A DNA stretch of 64,000 nt, taken from positions 2,542,001 to 2,606,000 of the forward strand of contig CAVSKO010000003.1 in NCBI GenBank assembly GCA_963728545.1, given 5' to 3'. The DNA is from DASUNP01 sp963728545. GTDB taxonomy: Bacteria > Acidobacteriota > Blastocatellia > UBA7656. Of the stretch, positions 14,863-23,083 are shown piece by piece; positions within the stretch are counted from its first letter, which is position 1; each line of letters starts with the position of its first letter. The notes beneath the pieces were generated by a model. It was not told the origin of the DNA. It made no database searches and saw only the letters and a program-made list of their open reading frames with translations. The translations under genes and the position numbers were made by a program.

Positions 14863-17489
14863 CCTAGTCAGAATTGGCAAAGCAGTTCTGTCCTCACCGC
14901 TCCGATGTTCACCGCATTGCCGCGATGAACGGGCATTGAGTTAAGCTTGAGCGGGAAACGGGCGAGACTTGAGGGGGAGTCACACTCCCAATAGGAGTAC
15001 GTCACGGAAGTTGATAGGGCTAGACGGTTATTGTCCAACCTGAGATCTCCTATAAAAACTGCCCCACCTACGGTGACTAATGAGGTGGTGAGACGAGCGG
15101 TGTCTGAGTTGCTACTCACTCACCGCCCCGCAACTCGTATTGTATTCGACGAGTCGTCAGATACGGGGGCTGTGAGTTCTTTGCAATCTCACAGCCTAGT
15201 CTCAAGCGTGGTCCGCCACGTCAAGGGGTCTGATAGGAGCCTAAGTCAACAGATAAATTGCTATGCGAGCAACGCCGGAACCGAATGTGGCTCCCCGCTA
15301 GCGGCAACGCTTCGGGGTAGGCTGGCAGATAGCCAATGTCACACCAGGGGCAGCGAGATCGTAGTAGTCGGTGGTGTAACGACCACTCAGGGAGATCGGG
15401 AAAGCCGATCACAGGGCGAAGGGACTCAGTCTCAACCTGTTTCTATGACACTCAGAAGCGGACGGACAGGTCGCCGTCCATAGATGAATATCTATGATAA
15501 ACGTAGCTGAGGAAATGAAACGCTTGCACCAGCTAGCCAAGCGGACTCCTGAGCAAATACGCAAACCTCTATGGAAACTACTAACAAGCCCAGAATGGTT
15601 GGCGCAAGCTTGGGAACAGATCAGGCGTAATCGAGGTAGTCAAACGGCTGGTATTGACAACAAAACAGCCCTTGACGTTGATATAAACCTGATTCACAAG
15701 TTGGCTGAGGAACTGAGGACTGGTAAATACAGACCGAAACCTGTACGACGGGTCCTCATCCCAAAAGCCAACGGTAAGACAAGACCGCTCGGTATCCCAA
15801 CAATCAAAGATAGGATCGTACAACAAGCCGTCAAGATGTTGCTCGAACCTATCTTTGAAGCCGACTTCCTCAACTGCTCTCACGGATTCCGACAAGGCAG
15901 ATCGACTCATACAGCTTTACGCGATGTCGCCAGAAGTTATCCACCCACAAGCTGGATAATAGAAGGTGACATAGAAGCCTGCTTCGACAACATCTCACAC
16001 GCAAAGCTGTTAAACCGGATCGGGAACCGCTTAGCAGATGAAAAAGTCTTGAACCTGATACGACTCTTTCTCAAAGCGGGGTATATGGAAGATTGGAGAT
16101 ACCATAAGACTTACAGTGGTACTGCGCAGGGCGGGATAATCTCTCCGCTACTGGCAAACATCTTCCTACATCAACTCGATGAGTACATCGAGAAAGAACT
16201 TGACGCCAACCGGAGTCAGTCACAGAAACAACTAAACTCCAGGCGCAACCCTGAGTATTGCGTGATAGAACGAAGGATCACTCGGCTCAGGAGAAAGCTC
16301 AGAGAGACTGATAGGGAAGGACACAGGTTAATAACCGGTGAACTTAGAGAGCTGGAACGGCAGAGAAAGCGCATCCCCTTCCTTGCAAAAGAGAAGAAGC
16401 ACCCTTGCAAGGTAAAATATGTGCGCTACGCCGATGACTTTGTGCTGCTGATAGTCGGGGCTAAATCAGAAGCAGAGGCGATCAGGAACAAAGTCAAAGA
16501 AAGACTCTCAGAGATGGGGCTGAGCCTGAATGAGGGAAAGACAAAAATCACTCATTGGAGCCGAACAGTCCCGTTTCTTGGGTACAACATAAAAGGAAAG
16601 CTAAAAGAACGAGGCGTAGGCATACGAGCCGGACTAATGATCCCGCAGGAAAGAAAGCAGAAGGTAAAGGATACCGTCAAGCAGATATGCGGTTACTACC
16701 ACATCCCGGAGGCCGACGCTATGAACCAACTAAGCGCGGTCTATAGAGGGTGGAGCAACTACTATCGCTATGCCACATCACCCCAAAGAGCTTTCAACGA
16801 CATAGCCTATTATGTGTGGTCAGAATATGCACACTTATTGGCCAGGAAGCAAAAATCAAGTATCGCCAAAATGATAAGGCGAGAACGAGAAGCAGGAAGA
16901 CTCCGACAGGTGAAAAAGAATAACCGTCTGAGGACGACATTCCAGACCAAGGTAGGGAACCGAACAATGACGCTAGATAACTTCCCGCCGCAAAGCGGGC
17001 AGATCAGAACGGTTCCCAATGGGCAGGAATGGAGAGTAGACCTAAAGCCGGTTATAGCGATGAGCTGGCAAAGCGGACGAAGTCTTACAACACGCTTGGC
17101 AGCACTGGATAGGGCAAACGGAGTATGTGAAGGGTGTAAAGAGAAAGCAATCGAAGATATACACCATAGAGTGCCAATAAGAGGTAGAGCATTCTTAGCA
17201 AGAGTAATGTCGGATCAAAGGCAAAAGGAGACGGCAATAGCATTATGCAAAGGATGTCATCTTGAGGCACACGGAGGCTCATTCAGTCGAAAAAGCAAGA
17301 GGAAGAGAGGGAACGCCGGATACATTGAAAGGGTGCGCCGCGAAACGCGGTGCTGGATTCTTGGCAGAGCCAAGAGAAGTTCGGAGGAATACTTCTGGGT
17401 CATTGACTTACCTAGAAGCGAAAGCCGAAGGGGACAAGAGCATGTCAGAAAAGCGGGAGACAACTGAAGACGTTTAAGTTGTTGTCCTG
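14823..17489 (+). mobile_element. Group II intron A (5' end and maturase; no domain V seen)
   Basis: About 670 bases of structured, gene-free RNA sequence precede a complete maturase gene. The start near GTACGGGCG is approximate. The part just ahead of the maturase (15372-15420, gtaacgacca...cagggagatcgggaaagcc) is almost repeated in front of the second maturase (17769-17815), which marks both as related introns. I cannot find a domain V hairpin between this maturase's stop and the next intron. Its 3' end is therefore lost, or the second intron sits inside it. Confidence 0.65.
15494..17467 (+). CDS. ltrA: Group II intron reverse transcriptase/maturase with HNH domain
   Basis: A 657-residue intron-encoded protein. 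The reverse-transcriptase blocks are intact: RRVLIPKANGKTRPLGIPT, HGFRQGRSTHTAL, GDIEACFDNISH, GTAQGGIISPLLANI and the catalytic YADD in VRYADDFVLL. A maturase (X) domain follows (YRGWSNYYRYATSP). The C terminus is an HNH endonuclease (CEGCKEKAIEDIHHRVP...ALCKGCHLEAHGG). It helps the intron splice and copies it into new DNA sites. No lesion is seen. The gene symbol is used in the generic sense. Confidence 0.93.
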   Translation: MINVAEEMKRLHQLAKRTPEQIRKPLWKLLTSPEWLAQAWEQIRRNRGSQTAGIDNKTALDVDINLIHKLAEELRTGKYRPKPVRRVLIPKANGKTRPLGIPTIKDRIVQQAVKMLLEPIFEADFLNCSHGFRQGRSTHTALRDVARSYPPTSWIIEGDIEACFDNISHAKLLNRIGNRLADEKVLNLIRLFLKAGYMEDWRYHKTYSGTAQGGIISPLLANIFLHQLDEYIEKELDANRSQSQKQLNSRRNPEYCVIERRITRLRRKLRETDREGHRLITGELRELERQRKRIPFLAKEKKHPCKVKYVRYADDFVLLIVGAKSEAEAIRNKVKERLSEMGLSLNEGKTKITHWSRTVPFLGYNIKGKLKERGVGIRAGLMIPQERKQKVKDTVKQICGYYHIPEADAMNQLSAVYRGWSNYYRYATSPQRAFNDIAYYVWSEYAHLLARKQKSSIAKMIRREREAGRLRQVKKNNRLRTTFQTKVGNRTMTLDNFPPQSGQIRTVPNGQEWRVDLKPVIAMSWQSGRSLTTRLAALDRANGVCEGCKEKAIEDIHHRVPIRGRAFLARVMSDQRQKETAIALCKGCHLEAHGGSFSRKSKRKRGNAGYIERVRRETRCWILGRAKRSSEEYFWVIDLPRSESRRGQEHVRKAGDN

Positions 17490-17859
17490 CGAGACCCGCG
17501 CGATATGGTGAAAGCTAGACTGCCTGAATCTCAATCTCCAGCGGTGTAACCGCACACCCACCGCTACAACGTCTGCGCGGTGTCATCAGGAACGAGTCGT
17601 ACACCTTTCGCGGTTCGTATCCTTCGCTTGATGAGCGATAGAGAGCGACTCTATTTAAGGAGATGAGTGGGACACCTAAGTCGCGCTAGATACGTCCAGC
17701 GCTGACGGAACGTGGGATCGCCTACAGGGCGCGAGCCCCAGGGTGACGGAGTTCTAGTAGTAGTCGATGGAGTAACGACCATCCAGGGAGAACGGGAAAG
17801 CCGTTCACAGGGCGAAGGAGAACAGGTGATCTGACAACCAGGTATATGAGGTACGCGAG

Positions 17860-19737
17860 ATGCGGAACGCCGAAACTATCCTGAGTGTCATCTATGAGCG
17901 CGGCAAACGAGGGCTGCCACTGGAAGACATTTATCGGCAACTGTTCAACCGCGATCTCTATCTACGTGCTTATGGGCGTCTCTACCGCAATGACGGTGCG
18001 ATGACCACAGGCTCAACGACGGACACCGTAGATGCCATGTCGATAGCAAAAATCGATGCGCTCATAGAAACCCTACGATATGAGCGTTACCGATGGACAC
18101 CAGTAAGGCGAACTTACATTCCTAAGAAATCAGGAAAGATGCGCCCACTGGGTATACCGACTTGGACGGATAAACTGCTGCAAGAAGTGATGCGCTCACT
18201 GTTAGAGGCATACTATGAGCCGCAGTTTAGCCAACACTCTCACGGATTCCGCCCCGGTCTTGGTTGCCACACTGCTCTTGAAGAGATTACCAGACAGTGG
18301 AAAGGGGTGAAGTGGTTTATCGAGGGCGATATCACTCAATGTTTCGATAGTCTTGACCACGGTATCCTGCTGTCGATCTTAGGTGAGAAGCTACGAGACA
18401 ACCGCTTCTTGCGGCTGATTGGGAACCTGCTCAGGGCTGGTTATCTAGAGGACTGGCGTTACAACGCGACGCTAAGTGGAGCACCGCAAGGCGGCGTGTT
18501 GAGTCCCCTGCTAGCCAACATTTATCTCTACAGGTTAGATCAGTTTGTTGAAACAATGCTCGTTCCAGCTTACAACTACGGAGACCGCAGAAAAGGCTAT
18601 CTACCTTACAGGGCATTACTGAATGCTGCACGAAGGAAGAGGGATGTTGGTGAGCACGCACAGGCGAAGGCGCTACGGCAACAGGCGCAGCATATGCCTT
18701 CGCGTGACCCTAGTGACCCTGACTTTCGGCGGCTGAGGTATGTCAGGTATGCGGATGATTTTCTGCTCGGTTTCATAGGGCCTCGATCAGAAGCAGAAGA
18801 GATTAAGCGGCGACTGCGCGAGTTCTTGCAAGATAACCTCAAGCTCGAACTCTCACAGCAAAAGACGCTAATCACCAACGCAAGGACCGAGGCCGCACGA
18901 TTCCTCAACTATGAAATCGTCAGTCTAGCTGCCGATAGCAAACACGATCAGCGCAAACAACGCTGTATCAACGGTGGGCCAGGGCTGAAGGTTCCCGAAG
19001 ATGTCATCCGAGCTAAATGCACTTCCTACATGCGGCACGGAAAACCGATCCATCTGGCTGCCAGACTCAACGATACAGATTTTAGTATCGTGACACAGTA
19101 TCAGTCGGAGTACCGGGGATACGTGCAATACTACCTGCTGGCATTCAACGTCCATCGCCTCTGGCGACTGCATCGGGTGATGGAACTTTCGCTAGTGATG
19201 ACGCTAGCCAATAAACACAAAACTAGCATCAACAAGGTCTATCGAAAGTACCACAAAACCGTTGCTACCACTCACGGCACACAGAAGGTGCTGGAAGTGG
19301 TTGTCAACAGAGGTGTGGAGAAGAAACCACTGGTAGCACGATTCGGAGGCATTGAGCTACGGTGGAAGAAACAGACAACCCTTAACGACCATCCCAAGAT
19401 GGTATTTAGCTGTAGAAGTGAAGTGGTGCAGCGACTCTTAGCCGACGAGTGCGAATTATGCGGGGAGACGGATAACTGCGAAGTTCATCATATCCGTAAA
19501 CTCGCTGATCTAAATTGACCGGGGCAAGGGGAAAGACCGGCTTGGGCAAGGCGGATGGCAGCACGCCGACGTAAAACACTGGTCGTATGTCGAAAATGCC
19601 ACGAAGCGATTCACAAAGGAGAGCCAAGGGGCAGAAAGTTCATAGCGAAGATCACTGGCGAGCCGCTTGAGATCGAAAGACTCACGAGCGGTTCTGAGGG
19701 GGGCCGTTGGAAAAGTGCTCAACAGGTAACTCGCTAG
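17860..19737 (+). pseudogene. Group II intron maturase with in-frame stop in the HNH domain
   Basis: The frame runs 552 codons to a TGA at 19516-19518 and continues in the same frame to 19737. Ahead of the stop are all reverse-transcriptase blocks (TYIPKKSGKMRPLGIPT, HGFRPGLGCHTAL, GDITQCFDSLDH, GAPQGGVLSPLLANI, VRYADDFLLGF), an X domain and the first HNH half (CELCGETDNCEVHHIRKLADLN). After the stop come the second zinc pair and its surroundings (MAARRRKTLVVCRKCHEAIH, then GEPRGRKFIAKITGEPLE). The stop replaces what relatives usually read as Arg, so one C-to-T change (CGA to TGA) would explain it. Reverse transcription could survive; the endonuclease should not. Confidence 0.85.
19660..19694 (+). 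ncRNA. Group II intron domain V
   Basis: GAGCCGCTTGAG (19660-19671) and TCACGAGCGGTTC (19682-19694) form the long stem capped by GAAA, followed by the typical TGAGGGGGG. The AGC catalytic triad sits near the base of the 5' strand. It is the 3' landmark of intron B; domain VI and the exon junction lie just downstream, near 19747. Confidence 0.85.
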
Positions 19738-19747
19738 CGGCCTACCC

Positions 19748-20062
19748 TACTGCTTGTCCGGTGTGGGGTCGGCTGTAGAGAAACCTACCGCAGAGATGCG
19801 ATAAGGCGCTCTACTTCCAGACCATAATAATTGTTGCCTGGCAGTAGATACGAAGTCTGGATTATGGGTCGGCCATTTAGGTGGGGATTGGAGGCAGATT
19901 TCAAACTCTTGCACGGTGAGCGGGGCCTTGCAGGCTGTGGAATTTCTCACTCAAGATTAATCACCGGCTGCTATCAATTATTGACTCTATAAACTTCATA
20001 AAAAAGAAGCTCCGCAGTAGCAGAGCTTAAAGGTCTTCAATAGCTTAAGGATCAATCTCAAG
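19748..20062. other. Intergenic region behind the introns
   Basis: About 315 bp without a convincing gene. It contains separated self-complementary words (CCAGACCATAAT... and GTCTGGATTATGG, 19817-19866). I found neither the missing domain V of intron A nor the 3' exon of the short frame at 14698 here. Confidence 0.45.
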
Positions 20063-20090
20063 AGGCAATCCCCAAGGCCGGTTATTGCCT
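20063..20090 (-). terminator. Hairpin at the end of the small-gene operon
   Basis: AGGCAAT (20063-20069) and ATTGCCT (20084-20090) enclose a 14-base loop, directly at the stop codon of the last minus-strand gene. There is no strong T-run after it, so termination is plausible but not proven. Confidence 0.45.
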
Positions 20091-20271
20091 ACTCATCGTT
20101 TTGCAGAGCTTCCCGCAGTTCATCAAAAGCCTCATAAAAGTCTTCTGGAACTTCGGGGAGGTCTCCGCCTTCGATTGCATCATAGTCTACAAGGCAGACA
20201 TCTACCTCTCCCTTTGTGCGGTACTCGGCTACACCGCCTCGGACTTCAATCAGAACCTTTGGCTTTTGCAT
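20089..20271 (-). CDS. Small acidic protein of mobile-element type, unknown
   Basis: 60 residues, beginning MQKPKVLIEVRGGVAEYRTK, with a second half rich in Asp and Glu (DYDAIEGGDLPEVPEDFYE). The first half resembles small plasmid- and phage-borne proteins of the pattern KVLIEVxGGV. GCGAGGAG two bases ahead of the ATG is a strong ribosome site. It is the last gene of a minus-strand run of small overlapping genes starting at 21219. Function unknown. Confidence 0.7.
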   Translation of the reverse strand: MQKPKVLIEVRGGVAEYRTKGEVDVCLVDYDAIEGGDLPEVPEDFYEAFDELREALQNDE

Positions 20272-20450
20272 GACTCCTCGCTTTCTATGCAGGGGATGCA
20301 GTTGCTTCCTTCGTGAAGAGTGTATCGGTCACAGAAACCGCAGTACTGTAGACCAGTCTCGCGTAAGGGTGTCCATTGGGCTATCCAAGTAGCGTTTCTG
20401 TCATCGAGTTGATAGAGGTCAACCGGGCCAACGTGCAGAACCCCAAGCAA
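20250..20450 (-). CDS. Small zinc-ribbon-like protein
   Basis: About 66 residues with two CxxC pairs (YCGFCDRYTLHEG, CIPCIESEESCKSQRF) that could hold one zinc ion. The start is unclear: TTG 20450 has no ribosome site, and the frame is open a few codons further up, to a TGA overlapping the preceding gene's end. It overlaps the next gene by 22 bp. Function unknown; DNA or protein binding through the zinc ribbon is a guess. Confidence 0.5.
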   Translation of the reverse strand: MLGVLHVGPVDLYQLDDRNATWIAQWTPLRETGLQYCGFCDRYTLHEGSNCIPCIESEESCKSQRF

Positions 20451-20477
20451 CGCGAACCACGTTGCAATTGCGTAGCT

Positions 20478-20642
20478 TCATGTCGGCGCTACTCCTTCAA
20501 CACCGTAGCTAGGAACGTACTTGTAGCCATTGATCCCGGCCCACCTTCTGGCTGAGTGCCAGATGTGCTCAACCTTAGCTACCATACAACTGCTAACTTC
20601 TTTAGCAGGGAAAGTCGGCTTGCCGACTAATACAACGCTCAT
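20478..20642 (-). CDS. Small protein, translationally coupled, unknown
   Basis: A 54-residue frame whose ATG (20640-20642) overlaps the TGA of the upstream zinc-ribbon gene (ATGA-type overlap). It begins MSVVLVGKPTFPAKEVSS and continues with VEHIWHSARRWAGINGYKYV. The overlap and the preserved frame argue that it is real. I do not recognise a family. Confidence 0.5.
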   Translation of the reverse strand: MSVVLVGKPTFPAKEVSSCMVAKVEHIWHSARRWAGINGYKYVPSYGVEGVAPT

Positions 20643-20902
20643 ACGTCCTCCTCAATGTCTCTCACGAGACTGTGAAGGTTGTACTTTTCTATGCAGCGGT
20701 CACAGAAACCGCTTTTCGCGTGAGAGCAGCAGTTGTGGCAGACGGCTCGATTACACGAATCACACACGATGTGGTTGCGGCGTGCGACCTCCATCAACGG
20801 GATAATAGTGACCTCTTCGCTCAGTACCTCAGAGAATGCAGAAGTCGTAAACACTCCAAGCTCGTCTTCAAGCTCAGTTTCGTTGCAAACTTCACATTTC
20901 AT
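20639..20902 (-). CDS. Small zinc-binding protein
   Basis: 87 residues with three cysteine pairs: MKCEVCNETE at the N terminus, CDSCNRAVCHNCCSHAKSGF in the middle, and CDRC near the end. It probably binds two zinc ions. AAAGGAGATCACGTC ahead of the ATG is a good ribosome site. The start overlaps the DUF2958 gene by 4 bp and the end overlaps the 54-residue gene, so it belongs to a tight operon. Function unknown. Confidence 0.65.
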   Translation of the reverse strand: MKCEVCNETELEDELGVFTTSAFSEVLSEEVTIIPLMEVARRNHIVCDSCNRAVCHNCCSHAKSGFCDRCIEKYNLHSLVRDIEEDV

Positions 20903-21219
20903 GACGTGATCTCCTTTATCTGGCTTTTGGGCTTAGGGGTGAAGTAGATGTCGCGCTCTATTTTCAAACCGAACGGGCCGGTTACGGACTGAAGCTCATT
21001 AAGAGAGAAGTATCCCCATTCTCGCTCGTGTCCGATGACGTACCCGAAGAGTATGAAGTCTCCATCTTGCTGTTGGCCTTCAGTGGCAAACCAAGTCCAC
21101 TGGTTCCAGGGGCAGAAGAACTTGACGTGAGCTGTTGGATCTTTGCTTGACTCCTGCGAATACAGTGGCGGGAGCGTAGACTTCACATCGTCTGGGAAGA
21201 ACTCATACTTTTCTCCCAT
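20899..21219 (-). CDS. DUF2958-family protein
   Basis: 106 residues. LPPLYSQESSKDPTAHVKFF, WNQWTWFATEGQ, GYVIGHEREWGYFSLNELQS and GPFGLKIERDIYFTP follow the order of blocks of DUF2958 proteins, which are common on plasmids and integrative elements and have no assigned biochemical role. AAAGGAGACAAGATC precedes the ATG. It heads the minus-strand run of five overlapping small genes. Confidence 0.82.
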   Translation of the reverse strand: MGEKYEFFPDDVKSTLPPLYSQESSKDPTAHVKFFCPWNQWTWFATEGQQQDGDFILFGYVIGHEREWGYFSLNELQSVTGPFGLKIERDIYFTPKPKSQIKEITS

Positions 21220-21284
21220 GATCTTGTCTCCTTTCTTGAATTCAAAACAGGAAAACGGTTTGGGTGGATAAACTGGTGTGTTGC

Positions 21285-21563
21285 TTATGCGCTTGCGTAG
21301 TACATCCGGTAAAACTGCCGGTGCAGTTCATAGGCAGGGTTGTCTTTGACACCTCGGAGAGTGAATGCCCATCGGCATGTTAGAGCACTAAGCTTGCCTC
21401 CGATTTCTCCCCAGGATTGAAAGTGCCCTTCAGTGCTGTGGTGAGTGATGTGGCAGGACTTATGAGTGGGGACTGTAGCGGTTCCGCCTTGGCTTTTAGG
21501 AATTACGTGGTGATTGTTTAAATCAGCGACACGTATGCGCCGCTTGCAAAAGTAGCAAGTCAT
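21285..21563 (-). CDS. Small HNH endonuclease-like protein
   Basis: About 92 residues from ATG 21563 (GGAGGAAAG upstream). The zinc/HNH pattern is clear: CYFCKRRIRVADLNNHHVIP, then GGTATVPTHKSCHITHH. The HH of LNNHH and the later His fit the HNH active site. The rest (WGEIGGKLSALTCRWAFTLR) is not diagnostic. Related proteins cut DNA in phages and mobile elements. The target is unknown. It lies 65 bp upstream of the DUF2958 gene on the same strand. Confidence 0.72.
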   Translation of the reverse strand: MTCYFCKRRIRVADLNNHHVIPKSQGGTATVPTHKSCHITHHSTEGHFQSWGEIGGKLSALTCRWAFTLRGVKDNPAYELHRQFYRMYYASA

Positions 21564-21769
21564 AATGCATTTCTTTCCTCCTTTGAGTTTTGTCTGATGT
21601 GAAGGGAAATCTAAGGTGAGTACCAAGAAACCCTTTCCTACATCATAGGGACTTGGAGGAAGGCAGGTAGGAGGAAGAATTTGTTTTAGGAGTCTATTTT
21701 TGACCGCTTCTTTTCTTTGCTGTGGATTGTATAGTCATAATAGTGAACCGAAATTTAGCTGCACTCTCT

Positions 21770-22947
21770 ATGACCAATTCTATTGAGAAGGAAAATCCAA
21801 TTACATTCTTTGCCGAAACGAACTTCCGCAATAAGCAAGTGAGGTTTGGCATTAAACGCTCTGACCGGCGGGCTCATATGTACGTGATCGGAAAGACCGG
21901 TACGGGGAAATCTACGCTGCTAGAAACCTTGATTCGGCAAGATATAGAGTCAGGGCAAGGCTTGGCTCTGTTAGATCCCCATGGTGATCTGGTTGAAAGG
22001 GTACTTGCGCAGTTACCTGAGCAGAGAAAAGAGGATGTGATTTACTTTAATGTGCCCGACCACGCTCAGCCCTTGGGACTTAATCCGCTTGAAAACATCG
22101 CTCCATTAAAGCGGCCCCTTGCTGCCTCTGGCTTGCTTGAGGTGTTTAAGAAAATCTGGATGGATTCCTGGGGGCCAAGGCTAGAGCACATTATGAGGAA
22201 TGCGCTGCTGGCTCTGCTTGATCAACCTCAAGCAACCTTAGCTGATGTGCTCAAGTTATTAAATGACCAGGAATATCGAAGGAAGGCTCAAGTCAGAATC
22301 CAAAATGATCAGGTGCGCGATTTCTGGGCTAAAGAGTATGAGAACTACCCGGTCCGATTCCGCATGGAGGCGATTGCTCCGATTCAGAATAAGGTGGGAG
22401 CGTTTTTGGCTAATCCTGTTTTAAACAAGATTTTGACGCAGACTAAAAATGCTTTTATCTGAGGCGAGTGATGGATGAAGGAAAAATCCTGCTGGTGAAC
22501 TTAGCGAAAGGAAAGATCGGTGAAGATACAGCAACGCTGCTAGGCGCTCTACTGGTAACGAGAGTAGGGTTAGCTGCCCTAAGCCGGGCTGATGTTTCCG
22601 AAGAGAGTCGTAAAGATTTTTATTTATACCTCGATGAATTTCAAAACTTCACTACGTTAAGCTTGGCTACGATGCTTTCAGAGTTAAGAAAATATCGAGT
22701 GAATATGATCTTTGCTCACCAGTATCTGTCGCAACTCGACCTACAAGTGAGGGATGCTATCTTGGGAAATGTGGGGACACTTATTTCTTTCCGTCTTGGT
22801 GTGACTGACGCAGAGCTTTTAGAGAAGGAATTCTACCCAGAATTTTCGATAAAGGATTTAATCAGCTTGCCTAATTACCATATTTATCTGAAGCTTATGA
22901 TTAATGGGATGCTCTCTGCTCCATTTAGCGCTAAGACATCCAACTAG
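21770..22947 (+). pseudogene. VirD4/TraG/TraD-type coupling ATPase, frameshifted
   Basis: The first frame holds the Walker A region (MYVIGKTGTGKSTLLETLIR) and LALLDPHGDLVERVL, and ends KNAFI-stop at 22459-22461. The next frame (22468-22947) continues the same protein: MDEGKILLVNLAKGKIGEDT, the Walker-B-like FYLYLDEFQNF, and MIFAHQYLSQLD. Relatives read NAFDLRRVMDEGK at the joint, which fits loss of one G in GCTTTT(G)ATCTGAGG near 22455. The protein would have been about 390 residues, an ATPase feeding DNA to a conjugation pore. The lesion probably inactivates it. An upstream start at 21722 is also possible. Confidence 0.8.
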
Positions 22948-23083
22948 AGATTCTTAATGCTGCTGGGTGAGTTTAATAAACGAGTTAGAAAAAGCTCTGG
23001 GCCAGAGAGATTTAGATTCTACTCACCAATATAATCTGATAATTATGGCATAAATGCAAAATCCTATGTAATTGAGGACGAGC

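Larger units (their letters stand above)
17490..19747 (+). mobile_element. Group II intron B, directly behind intron A
   Basis: It has a gene-free 5' RNA part (about 17490-17859), a maturase gene, a clear domain V (19660-19694), and a domain VI-like stem ending near CGGCCTACCCTAC. The 5' boundary is approximate. Its position immediately after the maturase of intron A suggests insertion into that intron or a tandem insertion. Confidence 0.7.
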
